A stretch of 64,000 nucleotides of DNA, taken from the NCBI RefSeq assembly GCF_003573695.1, contig NC_039362.1, positions 113,687,120 to 113,751,119 of the forward strand, read 5' to 3'. The translations under genes and the position numbers were made by a program. Shown here one piece after another: positions 20,613 through 31,976 of the stretch. Within the stretch, counting starts at the first letter, position 1, and each line of letters opens with the position of its first letter. The notes beneath the pieces are model-generated. The model saw only the letters and a list, made by a program, of their open reading frames with translations, had not been told where the DNA came from and did not search any database. This DNA is from Papaver somniferum. Its lineage: Eukaryota; Streptophyta; Magnoliopsida; Ranunculales; Papaveraceae.

Positions 20613-23242
20613 GACGTTTTATTGATGCTAACCCAAATATATGATTTTTACATAAAACAAGCATCAAAATAATAACTCTAGTCTATCTGAAAGACGAGTT
20701 TATGCTAGCATAATTCTAACTGCAGATTTAAGAAAGAGAATAAAATAAAAATTATGCTGCTAAAGCGTGGATTTTTGTGTTTTTAAGGACTCCTCAAGAG
20801 ACCCATAAAGTTGATAGCATTAATCCGGATTTTTGGTTCGTAACAAATTTCTAAAAACACATAAAGGATTGCTAAACCTGATATAGTCGATTCAGGTGGC
20901 TGCATGGATATATTTTGAATCCTTCAAGGATTAAAAATCCTAGTATGTTCTCCGACCACATAAGAGTCCCTCAAGGACTACCACGCCAAATGTATCATAT
21001 AAAGAGAACAATTGTTGAAACAATTCTAGGATTTAAGCAAAAGTTAAACCCTCAAATCGCTTTTAGTACGATTAATTTCTCTTAATAACGCATCACGACT
21101 ACACCTACCTGTAATTTTAAGAATTCAGGCTTGCACATTTAAGGTGTTAACTCTTGGATACATAAATCGCGTTATTCAGGAGATTTCAATCCAATCAAAT
21201 TTAGATGTTATGTCAACCAATCACATATGTCGATATTCCTCTGCAAAGGGGTTCACGACCACCATCATTTATTTCAGTAGCTACTATAAATGAATATTCA
21301 ACAATAAAATTTGCTTAGTACGATCCCACGGAATTTCAAGTGTACGCATATCTTGAAAAATTCAATCTGTTACTGGTACCAGTGCCTTTAACGGGCAAAT
21401 AAAGAGATATTGGCTTGAAAAATGTGGATCGTGTTTTGATATACTCTATTGGAGCATTAGTTGTAGCATGTACTAAAAATCTACATACTTTCTAGATGTG
21501 ACTGGATTATCCTCTTCTAGAGGAAAAAGCTTAGTAAAAGCAAAATGAAATATTTTCGCGCCTATTTGAGATGGCAGCCTTTTTCAATTATGATGGGAGA
21601 GAAATATAACTTTTAAAGTTAATGAACACCGACTTCTAGCTGGGTATAATCTCCCCCTGATTATGACGGAAATATTTTCATCGCATATACGAAAGAAAAC
21701 TTCGTAAAGTATTATCCGATTAATTCGAGACATATACTCATAAGAATTTCTGAATTTCAACAACACCAGTTGGACTGAAAAATGACTTCAAAAGCCATTA
21801 AAAAAATATCCAAAAATTGTAGTTCATACAAATTAAAGATCAAGAAATTTTATTGGTTACAAGCAAAATATGCAAATAAACTCTTTAATAGTTTTGTGAC
21901 CTATAGGGCCGATGAGATAATTATTGAGAATAAATTTATGGACACATTTTTCGTCAAAGAAAATTATATCAGGATCACTATAGTCACATAAAGACTAATT
22001 ATATGGGGTAACAAGCCGGGTGCGCGCCCATTGATCTTTTGTGTCCTACAATATTTCAATAACATGTTGAACGATCTTAATTTAGGAGATTAGTATTAGG
22101 AAGAAGAAAATTTGCACAACATCCCTCAGGAATTCAACAATTGGTTTTTGCAATTGTTATACCGTAATAACAGTATCAAATCCTTGTATGATCGATGGAT
22201 CAAACCAAATCCAATTATTTTAAATGATTCTTTTGATAAAACTAAAGAAATCATTATCGTTATTCTTTGTAGAGAAAATCTACTTTTTGGTTGATAAAGA
22301 TTTCTCTGAAGGAATAGAAATCAACAACCCAAACTGGCTAAAAATTCTTAGAATGCCAATTTTAACATCTTGTTAAACATAGTTTACGGAAAAACCAATA
22401 ACAATTGGTTTGTGCAATTAACAAAATTGTATCGACAAATAAACAAAGTGTCGTTTCCAATACCACGTAGTCAACTTTGTAGCTGACGAATGGTTCCTTA
22501 AAATAAATAAAATGGAAACCATTAATCACATGATCTTCGTCTAATAGACCAAGATACCAAAGTTAATTGGCCGTAGGTTTTTCAACCATACATGTAATCA
22601 ATTACCGTAAAGGTAATCAAATTGCGATAACACCATCTTTTGGTGATTACAGTTTCATTAGAGGAATAGAAACTGGATTTTTATTTTTCTTTCCATATGA
22701 AAAATATTAGCAAAAGAAGGAAATCAAACTTTCCGATAAAGTTGATCACCTGTATATAACGATGTATAAAAGTATCGGCAGATTGCTCAATCCAATACTG
22801 GGATAAGTTAACAAGACATATAACTATAATATACTTTGTCTAAAATAAAGCACAATAAAATTACTAAGCAAACATCAACGACACTAAAAACCAAGCCGTA
22901 CAAGATAAAAATCTCTTGATGGCTAAACGAGATACGTGACAAGCGGGTGGTCATTAGCTCCTTGACTCATTCCTAGCACCATATTTGTATTGATCCACTC
23001 AAGTACATGCAAAAATAAATAAATACATAGAAAACATATATCAATAGTGGAAACAGATGTCAATAGTTGTTTAATCATGATTAGGTAAACGCAACTCATA
23101 AAGAAAAATAATAAACAAAACACAAAGATTGAAAGTCGTTTTATCTGTTTCACGCTATTGTGTTTCGTCGTCTTTGGGCAACCAAATGAATCCAAATCAT
23201 TGTTCTTCGCAATATAGCTCGGCGTAGAGCGTGCTGATAACG
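20613..23242. other. Eroded copia interior, no domain recognised
   Basis: Only short frames on both strands. I could not recognise gag, protease, integrase or RT motifs. By position it should hold the remains of the copia body, but this is inference. Confidence 0.4.
23222..23242 (-). promoter_or_regulatory. Copia primer-binding site
   Basis: Minus strand TTATCAGCACGCTCTACGCC directly after the right LTR. The TATCAGCACG core is a usual primer site of short-LTR copia elements. Confidence 0.55.
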
Positions 23243-23427
23243 TCTTATGATATAGAAGACAGAGAATAAGAAACACAAAATAGAGAGGAAGAAGGAGAGA
23301 GGAATCTTATTCATGTATAAATGTTTACAAAGGTTTGGGATTCTATTTATAGAGTTTACATACTTGGTGTCCAAATAATGGGCCACGTTAAAGTGGGCAT
23401 CTACCTAATAAATTTCCGTTTATAACA
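23243..23427 (-). repeat. Copia 5' LTR
   Basis: About 185 bp, partner of 12581-12763, with few differences. Confidence 0.8.
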
Positions 23428-23432
23428 TGTTG

Positions 23433-24868
23433 GAAGTTTTTGGGTTTTTTTAAGATTTTTGTTACAGGGAAAGCTGATTTATTTAGGACGAAAGCTAAAA
23501 ATAGTTGACTTGGGTCTATTTATTTTGACTTTGGGTCATTAAAGGGGAGGAGTAAAAAATTGTCTTTCCCTTAATGAAACACTAAAATTTACCGTTTTGT
23601 CCTTAACTTAACCTAACCTAATATTTAATCGGTCTTAACCTAATCCCAAATTTACTGTATAAGCATGATTAATCCCAAGTTTTCACAAGAGCTGGCATGA
23701 ATGAGGAAGATGCCGGTTAGATCTCTTATAAAAAATCAAATACACATTATAAAAGCAAAAACGGTAGTGGGTTTTCCGGTATGAAGCCTTTTCACTGTCA
23801 AGAAAAATCTATAAAACAAGAAAAAGAACATCTACAGGAAGAACAAGAACATGAACGTGACCTTATGGATTGAGTCTGAGCCTGTACTAACTCTTTGCAG
23901 CTCATTTGCAACATCCCAACTCCATCAATCCAAAACTACTCACATCCAATAATAAACAGCATATACCCATTCAACCATTCTTTATGTCTCTGTCATGGCT
24001 TACCAACAAATTTTTATTTATTTTTATTATCACACAAACAAGAGATTTTGCTTGTTTCTACTTCTCTTCTCCCTCGTAATCCTACTCTCAACTTTCAGGC
24101 TAAAAACCTTAGTTCGTGCTTGATAATCGATGTTTCGGCATGACCACATGAAGGTCCTCAAGTGAAACAATTTTCACCATGACCATTAATTAGCTTTCTC
24201 GAGAAAGAGTTAGGTTGTAATGGGAATATCAAATTCGATAAAAAATATCTCAAACCATGTGTTATGGATTTGTGGAAATTTACAAGTCCTCCACGACATG
24301 CATGGCCAGACGTGTGGATGCCCTCACTCTTTCTCATCATAATTATTGAATCTAGCTCTGATATTCGGATCATAATTTTCATTACTCGAGTCTCATTTTC
24401 AATACAAACCGGTTACCCTTGAGAGTTGAGACATTCCAAACGGAATACATAGGACATTAGCAAAACAAAATTCAAACGGATAAGATAAAGATTATAGTCC
24501 AATTTCTACACGTTGCAGACTTTGGTAATGCAAATATTGGAGTGCAGCGCGCGGAAAACAGCTAGAACAACATATGATTCATTAGTACAAAAAATAAAAT
24601 TGAAGTCTTCAAAGAATATAAGGAAGAAGATCCAGAAGAATACCTGTAAAAATTCTTTTGTCGGCTATTGATCACGGTCAGTTGTTGGATATCGTTTGAT
24701 CAGAGGGTAACATGGTAATACAAAATAATATGCAAAAGTCAAATTCAGTTATTATTTCCCCCTATACATATTTAATAACAATATCTTTTCCCTTAAAATG
24801 CTTTCTCCCTATGCAAATCAGCTTTTCCTATAACAAAAATCTTTTTTAACCTATTTTCTTTCAACTTT
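23433..24868. other. Interval without recognised gene
   Basis: The first bases (GAAGTTTTTGGGTTTTTTT) may continue the LINE 3' untranslated region after the copia. The rest shows only short frames (for example 23895-24143) without motifs. Confidence 0.35.
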
Positions 24869-24869
24869 G

Positions 24870-24931
24870 TTTTCGTTGTAAATACGCTATTTATTAATAC
24901 AATTTGGATTTATCAAAAAAAAAAACTTGAA
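24870..24931 (+). mobile_element. LINE 3' end with poly-A
   Basis: GTTGTAAATACGCTATTTAT, then TAATACAATTTGGATTTATC and an A run match the 3' end of the LINE at 56867 (TTGTAAATATTTGCTATTCA, then CAATACAATTTTGG). This marks a heavily 5'-truncated copy. The 5' limit and target duplication are unclear. Confidence 0.55.
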
Positions 24932-25239
24932 ACAAGAAGAGAATTACATTAATGTATATATTTTTTAAAAATCGGGTTAAAGCCCAAAGGTCATATTAAA
25001 AGAACGATTTTTGGGCACTAGCCAAAAATGGAGGGGGACTACTTTGTGATAGGAATGTCCACCCTACATTCTAAGGGGTGTCCTAAAAGATTAGGGAAGA
25101 CTAATCTGCCTTTATCCTAATTAAGGTTATAACTAATCCTAAAAACCCACTAATTTAACCACTACCCACTAATCTAACCCACTAAATTAAAACCTACATT
25201 AAAACCTAAAAATCAGTTTCAAAACCCTTCTTTTCTTTT

Positions 25240-25281
25240 CTTCTTCATCTTCTTCTTCTTCTTCTTCTTCTTCTTCTTCTT
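25240..25281. repeat. CTT microsatellite in probable 5' leader
   Basis: (CTT)n run about 80 bp before the start codon of the PMD gene. CT-rich leaders are common in plant mRNAs. Confidence 0.8.
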
Positions 25282-25359
25282 TTCCTCTTCTTCGTAGACA
25301 TCGACGTTAATCGTCGAATCAAAAAATTTGCATCGTCGATTAATCCATCTTTATAAACA

Positions 25360-28300
25360 ATGCGTTCTAAGCATACACAAATAATTCCAGGATTGAGTCC
25401 GGGACTGACAGATATAGCGAATCTCCCAAATCAATTTCAAATTGATAAACAACTTCAAGCAAAGTTGAGAGACCAAATCAAGCATCCAACAACAACCAAG
25501 AAGTCCGATTCGAGTAAAATGAAAATCCGCGAGTAATTTCCTTCATACCCATTCCTTTTAATTCGTTTTTTGTTGAAGAAATCGATTAGAAATCATCAAA
25601 ACCCATAGAAAATGGTAGTTACAGTGTAGATTTCGGTTGGGAGAAATTTGAAAACCCTATATTTTGCGTAACGGAACTTTAAATATGAAGAACAGTTCGG
25701 CAAAATAGGATTTTTTAGGTAACCGAACTATGTAGTCCGGTAAGCTCGCAAAAAAAAATATTGGGTAACCGAACTCCTTCTTTATATGAGAAATTTGAGT
25801 TCGGTGTAGTCGATAAATTTATATAGGTAACCGAACTTTGATAAAATATACTTCGGTTACTTCGCAATTTCTAGGGGGTAACCGAACTTTGAATTGTCAA
25901 CACCAAACTTTTAGTTCGATGACTCGCAACTTATACCAGATAACCGAACTTTAGTTTGTTAACATTTTGTTTTTGATGTAATCCCATGTTCAATTTTATT
26001 TGATAAGACAATATTCTGTTTAGCTAATAATGCGGTTTTCATTCATTAGGAACAAAGGAAAAAGATCTAATCCCCATCTAAATGAAGATTTGAGAACTCC
26101 CACCCCTCATTAGGAAAAAGATCTAATCCCCGTGGTACTAAAAATGCTAAACATGGAAGGGGATCGTTACAGGAAGTGAACCAAGAGAATGTTCGTAATG
26201 TAATCTAAGATGTCAATCAAGAGGTGATTGAGAATACAATTGATAATGTTATTGAAGAAGATAATGATGATGAAGAAGAGCAAGGAAATGAAGAGGTTTA
26301 ACAACAAGGAGAACACGTTGAAAATATAGAGGAAGAAGAACAAGGACAGGGAAAAGAAGGAGAAGGACAAGAGGAAGAGGAGGAGGAAGAGGAGGAAGAG
26401 GAAGATGAGGAGTAAGAGGAAGAAGAGCAAGAAATTGTTCCTGTTAAAGAGAAAAAGAAGTCGAAGCCGCCTTGTGCTAGATAGTCACACATCCCCCCTG
26501 ATAATTTGTGTTTGTCACCAGTGAACCCAACTTATGGTACTCCAAATGATGGAGGGGAAACATTGTTTGGCAAAAAACACTCATGGGATGTGAAGATCTA
26601 TGCGACAAAGGTATTCTTTAAGTTCATTCTTAACTATCAAAACGAATGTTTTTTGGAGAATGTTTCGTCAAGTATTAATAGTGTTATGTTCTTTTTGTAG
26701 CATCATAATGATGTAGTTCGTCTTATTAGTCGTCAAAAGGCATCCAAATGGGATCTTTCTTTGGAGTGTGACAAGTTTCAAGCGAAGGTTAAAGAATGTG
26801 TGTTATGGAGAGCTATTGAGTACGCACATGTGGAATTTGACGCTGTTGCCGTATACGCATTTCTCGAGAGGCATTATCCCGAGACATACACAATGCATCT
26901 TCCATTTGGCGAGATGGGAATTACTCCCGATGATTGCAAGAGAATCACCGGATTACCAGTGGAAGGTAAATGTCTTCGGGAAGGCTACAACCCCTCGATG
27001 TGTTATGAAGCTCTTGAAGAATTGGCTCTAAAATGTCTAGGATGAGATGCAACAAAGGATCAATGTGAGTTTAGACGTTCTGTGAGGTCCCCTAAACATG
27101 GCGATGATAATAATCCAAGAGAGGAAAATGGAGCATTGAAGAAGTTGGTGAAGAAATTCAAGTTGGTAAAATTGAAGGGACAAGAAAGAAGGTTAGGAAT
27201 GGAAAGTTGGTGATGGACCATGAGACCCTTAGGCATCATGTCACCGCTTATTGGTTATATCAGCTAGGAACTGTCATTTTCCCTGACACTTCTGGAAATA
27301 GGGTGGATGCACATTATCTACAATTTTTGGAGAATCTCGATTAGATGAACAAATACTCTTGGGACACTGGGGTGCTTGCTTTTGATTTAGGAGAGATGAG
27401 CAAAGGGTCGAGGATTAAGACAACTCAAATTGGAGGTTACTTAACTCTTATTCAGGTGACCTTCTACATTGTTAATTAGCAAATTATTCGCTAAATTTTT
27501 CTGCTTCCAATTCAATTTTCATGTACGTGGTTAATATTTTCGTCTTTTCTCATAGGTTTGGATTTACGACCACTTCCCTACGTTGGGATTGGCTAAGGAA
27601 AAGATACCTTATCCCTATGGCGAACCTACAACAGGAAAATGGTTGTTTTTGGACGCAAAAAAGAAGAGCATTTGACTTCGTTGTGGGAGAAATTGGATAA
27701 ACTTATGGTGAACGATGTGGTATTTCACCCATACGCCATACCCGATGATGTCCAGATGAACAATATATGAATGGTTACTCTACCGACTCGGCTTACTACG
27801 GACCAATTTGGTATCCTAACGGCTACGCAATATATAATCCAAGGAGAGTACTAAGACAACTTTCTTGTGTCTAAATGGATCCCGACGTGGAGAATGAAAA
27901 TTTCAATTCGCTGGTTCAAGGAACAAAGAACACTGAGAAATATTTTGTTCCAAAACATGAACCAACTCCTATGGTAGGACATTGGAATGCACTTAGTAAC
28001 TACTACTTACCTTTAGGTGATTGTGTACCTTGTGAGGGAGATGTAAATGCATGTGATAAAGATTATATGGAGTTTTGTCAAGAAATTAGTCATCCTTTTG
28101 TGATAAATAGAGAACAACAAGCTAAGACTGATGCGGCGAAGGCGAAGGCAAAGGAGAGGGAGGTTAAGAGAGATCAGAAGGAGATGCCTATTTGTGGAGA
28201 AGAAGCTCTTAAGTTATGGGATAATGTGGTAAGAAAATGTCTTCTATTATACTTCCTTGTTATTTGAAAGTATTAAAAATATATTACTTGTGCTTAAAAT

Positions 28301-28606
28301 TGGAATCAGGTGAAGAAGGGTACGAAATTGTTGAAGAAATGGATGTCTAAAATACGTAGTGGAGAGCTGATGTCTACTAAGGAACAAACCGACTACTACA
28401 GCCAATGGGAGGGTCTTATAACTAAAAGAATGGTGGAGCCAAGTAGGTCTAAGCAATTGAAGAGGGGTCGACAAAAAAGAGAAGGTTCAAGTCGCGTCGT
28501 GGAGGAAACCGGTCGAGGAGATGAAACCCCAAGTGATGAGGAAGTTCAACCTAAAACTCGTGGTAAACAAGGAAGTGGTAAAATGGTTCGTCGTAGTGGT
28601 CGTTAG
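25360..28606 (+). pseudogene. Plant mobile domain (PMD) gene, decayed
   Basis: Five exons with GT/AG borders can be read: 25360-25532 (MRSKHTQIIPGLSPGLTDIA...), 26050-26610 (long Glu-rich stretch), 26701-27455, 27556-28228 and 28310-28606 (basic Lys/Arg-rich tail). The PMD core shows LPFGEMGITPDDCKRITGLP, AYWLYQLGTVIFPDTSGNRV, ALAF-like LAFDLGEMSKGSRIK, VWIYDHFPTLGL and NPRRVLRQL. PMD proteins (PF10536; MAIL1/MAIN type) are nuclear, act in plant silencing and genome stability, and are also spread by transposons. Stops at 26206, 26299, 26413, 26482, 27043, 27342 and 27872, frameshifts near 27160 and 27656, and a 56-bp local duplication near 26069-26130 disable it. Splice borders look intact. 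It could be a transposon-borne copy. Confidence 0.75.
25665..25955. repeat. GTTCGGTTACC motif array in PMD intron 1
   Basis: At least five GGTAACCGAACT copies (near 25719, 25764, 25827, 25878 and 25937), about 45-63 bp apart, alternate with inverted forms such as TTCGGTTACTTCGCAATTT and GTTCGATGACTCGCAACTT. Facing copies can form hairpins. A related array lies after the gene at 28810-29040. Confidence 0.75.
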
Positions 28607-28809
28607 TGATTTCGTATGGTTTTAGTTTCTAAAAACATCTTAGTTATGAATTTCGTATGGTTTAATTTCGTATGTTTGTGTGTTTTAAACAATTAGGTAA
28701 GGATTTCCTAGTTTTATATGTATAACACTTTTATATTTGTTTTAGAACCTTGTTTGTGTTTTCAATTTTAATTGGGTTTGTTTTAGAACCTTTTATAAGG
28801 CTGAAATTT

Positions 28810-29045
28810 TGAATACAGGATGTTTTTCGGCAACCTGAAATTTTTACACAGGTTACCGAACTTAAAGTTCGGCGAATTGCTAAATCCTACCAGGTTGCCG
28901 AAGACAGCGTTCGGTTACCTCGCAACATTTTCAATTGTTGTCGAACTTGTCTGTAGGCTGACGCACAAAGCCGTCATCCATAAAGGCTAAAGATATTAGT
29001 TCGGTTAGGAAAGTATAATTTGTTAGGTTGCCAAACTCTTCTCTG
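28810..29045. repeat. GTTCGGTTACC motif array downstream of PMD gene
   Basis: TTCGGCAACCTGAA, AGGTTACCGAACTT, AGTTCGGCGAATTGC, AGGTTGCCGAAG, GTTCGGTTACCTCGCAAC and AGGTTGCCAAACTC occur in both orientations. Same motif family as in intron 1, with a G/T variant (TTACC and TTGCC). Confidence 0.7.
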
Positions 29046-29128
29046 GAGACTCAAAATTTTGCTTTGTACAAGTTGCACAATTCAAGTTACATTAACTAAA
29101 TTTGAGCCATACCCGAGTACCCATATCT

Positions 29129-29386
29129 TCATCTTCTGGTTGTGGCTGATAAAAATTTAACATTTGGGTCGTTAGCTTGAGTTTGGGGAAAAAAACATTC
29201 ATCATCTAACAAATAACTCATACCCGGATCGTTAGAAGGATTGACAAATACTCTGGGAGATGAAGGAGGTTCTGATTCTGAGGAGGAGTTATCATCACAA
29301 GAATCACTCATATCATATTCAGAAAACTCAAAATAAGATTTTTTGAGTTCAACCAGAAAAACTCTCGCTTTATTTATTTGAAGCAA
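29129..29386 (-). CDS. Short Ser/Asp/Glu-rich ORF, unknown
   Basis: 85 codons; the more natural start is MSDSCDDNSSSESEPPSSP at 29311, giving 60 residues. No domain recognised. Such acidic Ser-rich segments occur at the N-terminus of many plant nuclear and transposon proteins. It lies just outside the downstream motif array and on the opposite strand to the PMD gene. May be an exon or chance. Confidence 0.25.
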   Translation of the reverse strand: MLQINKARVFLVELKKSYFEFSEYDMSDSCDDNSSSESEPPSSPRVFVNPSNDPGMSYLLDDECFFPQTQANDPNVKFLSATTRR

Positions 29387-29539
29387 TTCAATAAATATAA
29401 AAAATTCACCCAGAATGGTGCATGCAGCAACAATCCCAAATATTCTGTGAATTTTAGCATTATTAATTAATGCATGATTTGCCTAGTATTTCATGTGTTG
29501 TTCCTCGCCGAACTCTCATTATTAGCATGACATGACGAC

Positions 29540-30850
29540 TGAGTGTTCACTCTCAGCAGAGTAACATGAATCTCCAAGTGCCAATTTTGAGACATGTACG
29601 AAATACCCGTACATGCTACATCATTTTCTCACAAAGAGAATTTCGAATCGATGCGCTTCAGCTCGATCGAACATATTTAATTTCCTTAAGGAAAATCTGG
29701 ACTGTCCATATCAGTCTCATAAACGATCGCGTCCATGCAAGTTGGCCGCGCAATTTAACAAGCCTAGCCAAACTTTGGCAAGAAAGGGCGATTGACGTGA
29801 TGGCTACCGGCGGGCCCACTTGTGCGCTAGCCGGTCGAACATCACACAAACTCCTCCCAGCACGTCAAACGCCATCCCTAAAATAGGGTGGTTGCGCTTC
29901 TTTGGAAGAAGCTCGACGAGCTTAGACTGTTCAAGGCACTCTTAAAATCATCACGACCGTCCAACTTCACCAGCCTGGTTGGACGGCTTAGATCATCCCG
30001 TGAATGATCATTGAAGCGCCAATGCACACATTGGCGGGCCCACTATGTCCCTACCTGATCGGCTTGCTCACGACATGGCCATAGAGCCATGCACGTTTGC
30101 CCAAAACACGATGGGCGTAAGGCTTATCTAGGGTCATCACACTAGCGTCTTAAATTGATCTCAACCATCCAATTTAGACAGCATATTTGGATGGCTTAGA
30201 TCGCGCTTAGGACCATCAGACAGGTACACATGTGTTCACAGTCGGCCCAACGTGGGCCCCACACGGTTGGTCTCCCCAAAGGAGGAGCATATCCTTCCAA
30301 ACAGCTTAGCCAAAGTCACGCGTGCGTGACCGTTTTAAAACCCTAATTAGGGTTTGCGGCGCTGCATAACTGTCGCAGTTCGATCGCGTCCATCCATCTT
30401 CGCCAGCCTAAACGGAGGGTGTAGATATATACTTAAGAGGTACCAAGAGTATCAACGTGATCACCGTGGGCCCACCTATAAAACCATGGCTGAGCGCCTC
30501 GAAACGCACGCCCAAATGAGGCATGTCACGCGGTTCCCAAATCCTTTGCGGCAAAGGATTTCTATCGCAAATCGATCACGACCACTCATCTTTGCCAGTT
30601 GACTTGAGTGACCTAGATCGCACCTTCATGACATAAAGTGGTACGTACATGCACACCGGCAGGCCATCTACATGCATGCCCGGTCGATACCACCAAAAAC
30701 GTTGTCCATGCTTGATTTCGGTCAAGATAAAGAGTGATGTTTGCGCACCTCTTTAAAACCCTAAAAATCCATCAACGGTCGCAATTATGTGTCATAGATC
30801 ATCTCATCCGTCCAACTTTGCCAGCTTGGTCAGACAACCTAAGCTAAGAG
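29540..30850. repeat. Degenerate ~210-bp tandem array in LTR-like DNA
   Basis: A marker of the form RTCCAACTTCACCAGCCTGG, then TTGGACGGCTTAGATC, recurs in altered form near 29957, 30165, 30385, 30578 and 30807. Units have GGGCCCAC pieces and end in CCCTAA-type sequence. The region is unusually GC-rich for the window. No coding frame is convincing. Confidence 0.6.
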
Positions 30851-31793
30851 TTAAACAACCAATGAGGCACCTTGGTGATCACCGTACGTCACTCTACCAT
30901 AGGGAGTGATCGGCCAAGGGATGGCCCTCCCATGCGGCCTTCGAACGATCCCTTTAAGATGTTTGAACATGCAACTATTTTAAGATGCTTAATCCGCGAC
31001 TTACTCCGTTAATCTTTAAAACAGCGATGCTTCATACATATTGATTGTATCGATGCATTACATGCATAAAGTATACACGATATTTCATGAATATCGATTT
31101 CCTAAATACCTCAGTTATTTAACCTAGCATCGTATGCTACTTCCTGTGGGTCCCACGATCCACTCATTCGAGACATCAAGCATGTCACAAACTGGGGGAT
31201 ACTTACTGGGGTATTGGTCTGGCGGTTTACAGCGTGCGGCGTGCAACTCGCCCATATATAAGAACGTGTTAGGAGGCATGGACGGTTAAGATGATGAGGG
31301 AAGTGGGCTAAGACGTGATCGTGCAATCACCTACACGACCCCACTACTCCATCACTCAACTTCCTCCACTTCCTACGAGATGAGGGTTTTCCCTCAATGA
31401 CTTGTATAAATAGGTCCTTCGCCTATTTCCAAACAACACGAAAAGACACAAAAAAACCAAAGTGTTGTCATAGTATCCAGAAAACACCCAGAACTGATAG
31501 CTTACATTGTGCAAGCCAGTTCAACATTCTGATAAAAGTCATAAACAGCCAACACCTTCACAATCTCAACACCTTCTTCGCTTCCCTCCCTAAGATCAAC
31601 CCCATCTCCTTCACTTTGTGCCCGAAGCAAGTCTGGAACGAGCATTTCTTGGTTTAGGCCATAATTGTATAGATTGATCTCTCGAATCAAAAGCACTCCC
31701 GTGCAGTGCATTTGTTTAGGGTTTAGATTCGTTTCTCATCCACACACACCCAAATTTACCAAAACCAGTAGAAACGGTTTTCACCCATAAACA
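30712..31793 (+). repeat. LTR-like direct repeat, copy 1
   Basis: Starts TGATTTCGGTCAA and runs to TTTTCACCCATAAACA. Contains GGGGGATACTTACTGGGGTA, a TATA box, and AAAGCACTCCCGTGCAGTGC near the end. Copy 2 begins 1265 bp further on. The layout (TATA box, short leader, GCAGTGCA-type end) fits the 3' part of a gypsy LTR; family uncertain. Confidence 0.65.
31405..31413 (+). promoter_or_regulatory. TATA box of LTR copy 1
   Basis: TATAAATAG inside the direct repeat, repeated at 32652-32660 in copy 2. Likely the retroelement promoter. Confidence 0.5.
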
Positions 31794-31976
31794 GTTGTAG
31801 CTTAGGTCTTTTTATATAGATTCTTTTCTTGATGCGAACTTTATTCGACTTGTAACCTAAGCTTTCAATCCCATCTGATTTCTAAATAATGTCTACAATC
31901 TACTCCATCCATCGTTGTAATCAAACGGCAGAAGACCCATTCAATGTCGGCAAACCTCCATCTCCTTTAAGAGTGA

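Larger units (their letters stand above)
12581..23427 (-). mobile_element. Copia-type LTR element with nested insertions
   Basis: Matching short LTRs (12581-12763 and 23243-23427) bound the region. Inward of the right LTR on the minus strand is a TTATCAGCACG-type primer site, well known from short-LTR plant copia elements. Inward of the left LTR is a purine tract (minus strand ATCTAGGGGGAG). The element therefore reads right to left. Flanks GGTTG (12576-12580) and TGTTG (23428-23432) are a plausible 5-bp duplication with one mismatch. It interrupts the LINE just after its RNase H stop. The interior keeps only eroded RNase H (see 13020-13151 and 20139-20310). A 7-kb tandem element sits inside it. 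Confidence 0.7.

Noticed and set aside
22112..22294. ORF starting MHNIPQEFNNWFLQLLYRNN
   Set aside because: Short, on the strand opposite to the copia it lies in, and no motif.
26167..26492. Minus-strand Ser/Leu/Phe-rich ORFs
   Set aside because: Antisense of the Glu-rich exon of the PMD gene; low-complexity shadow.
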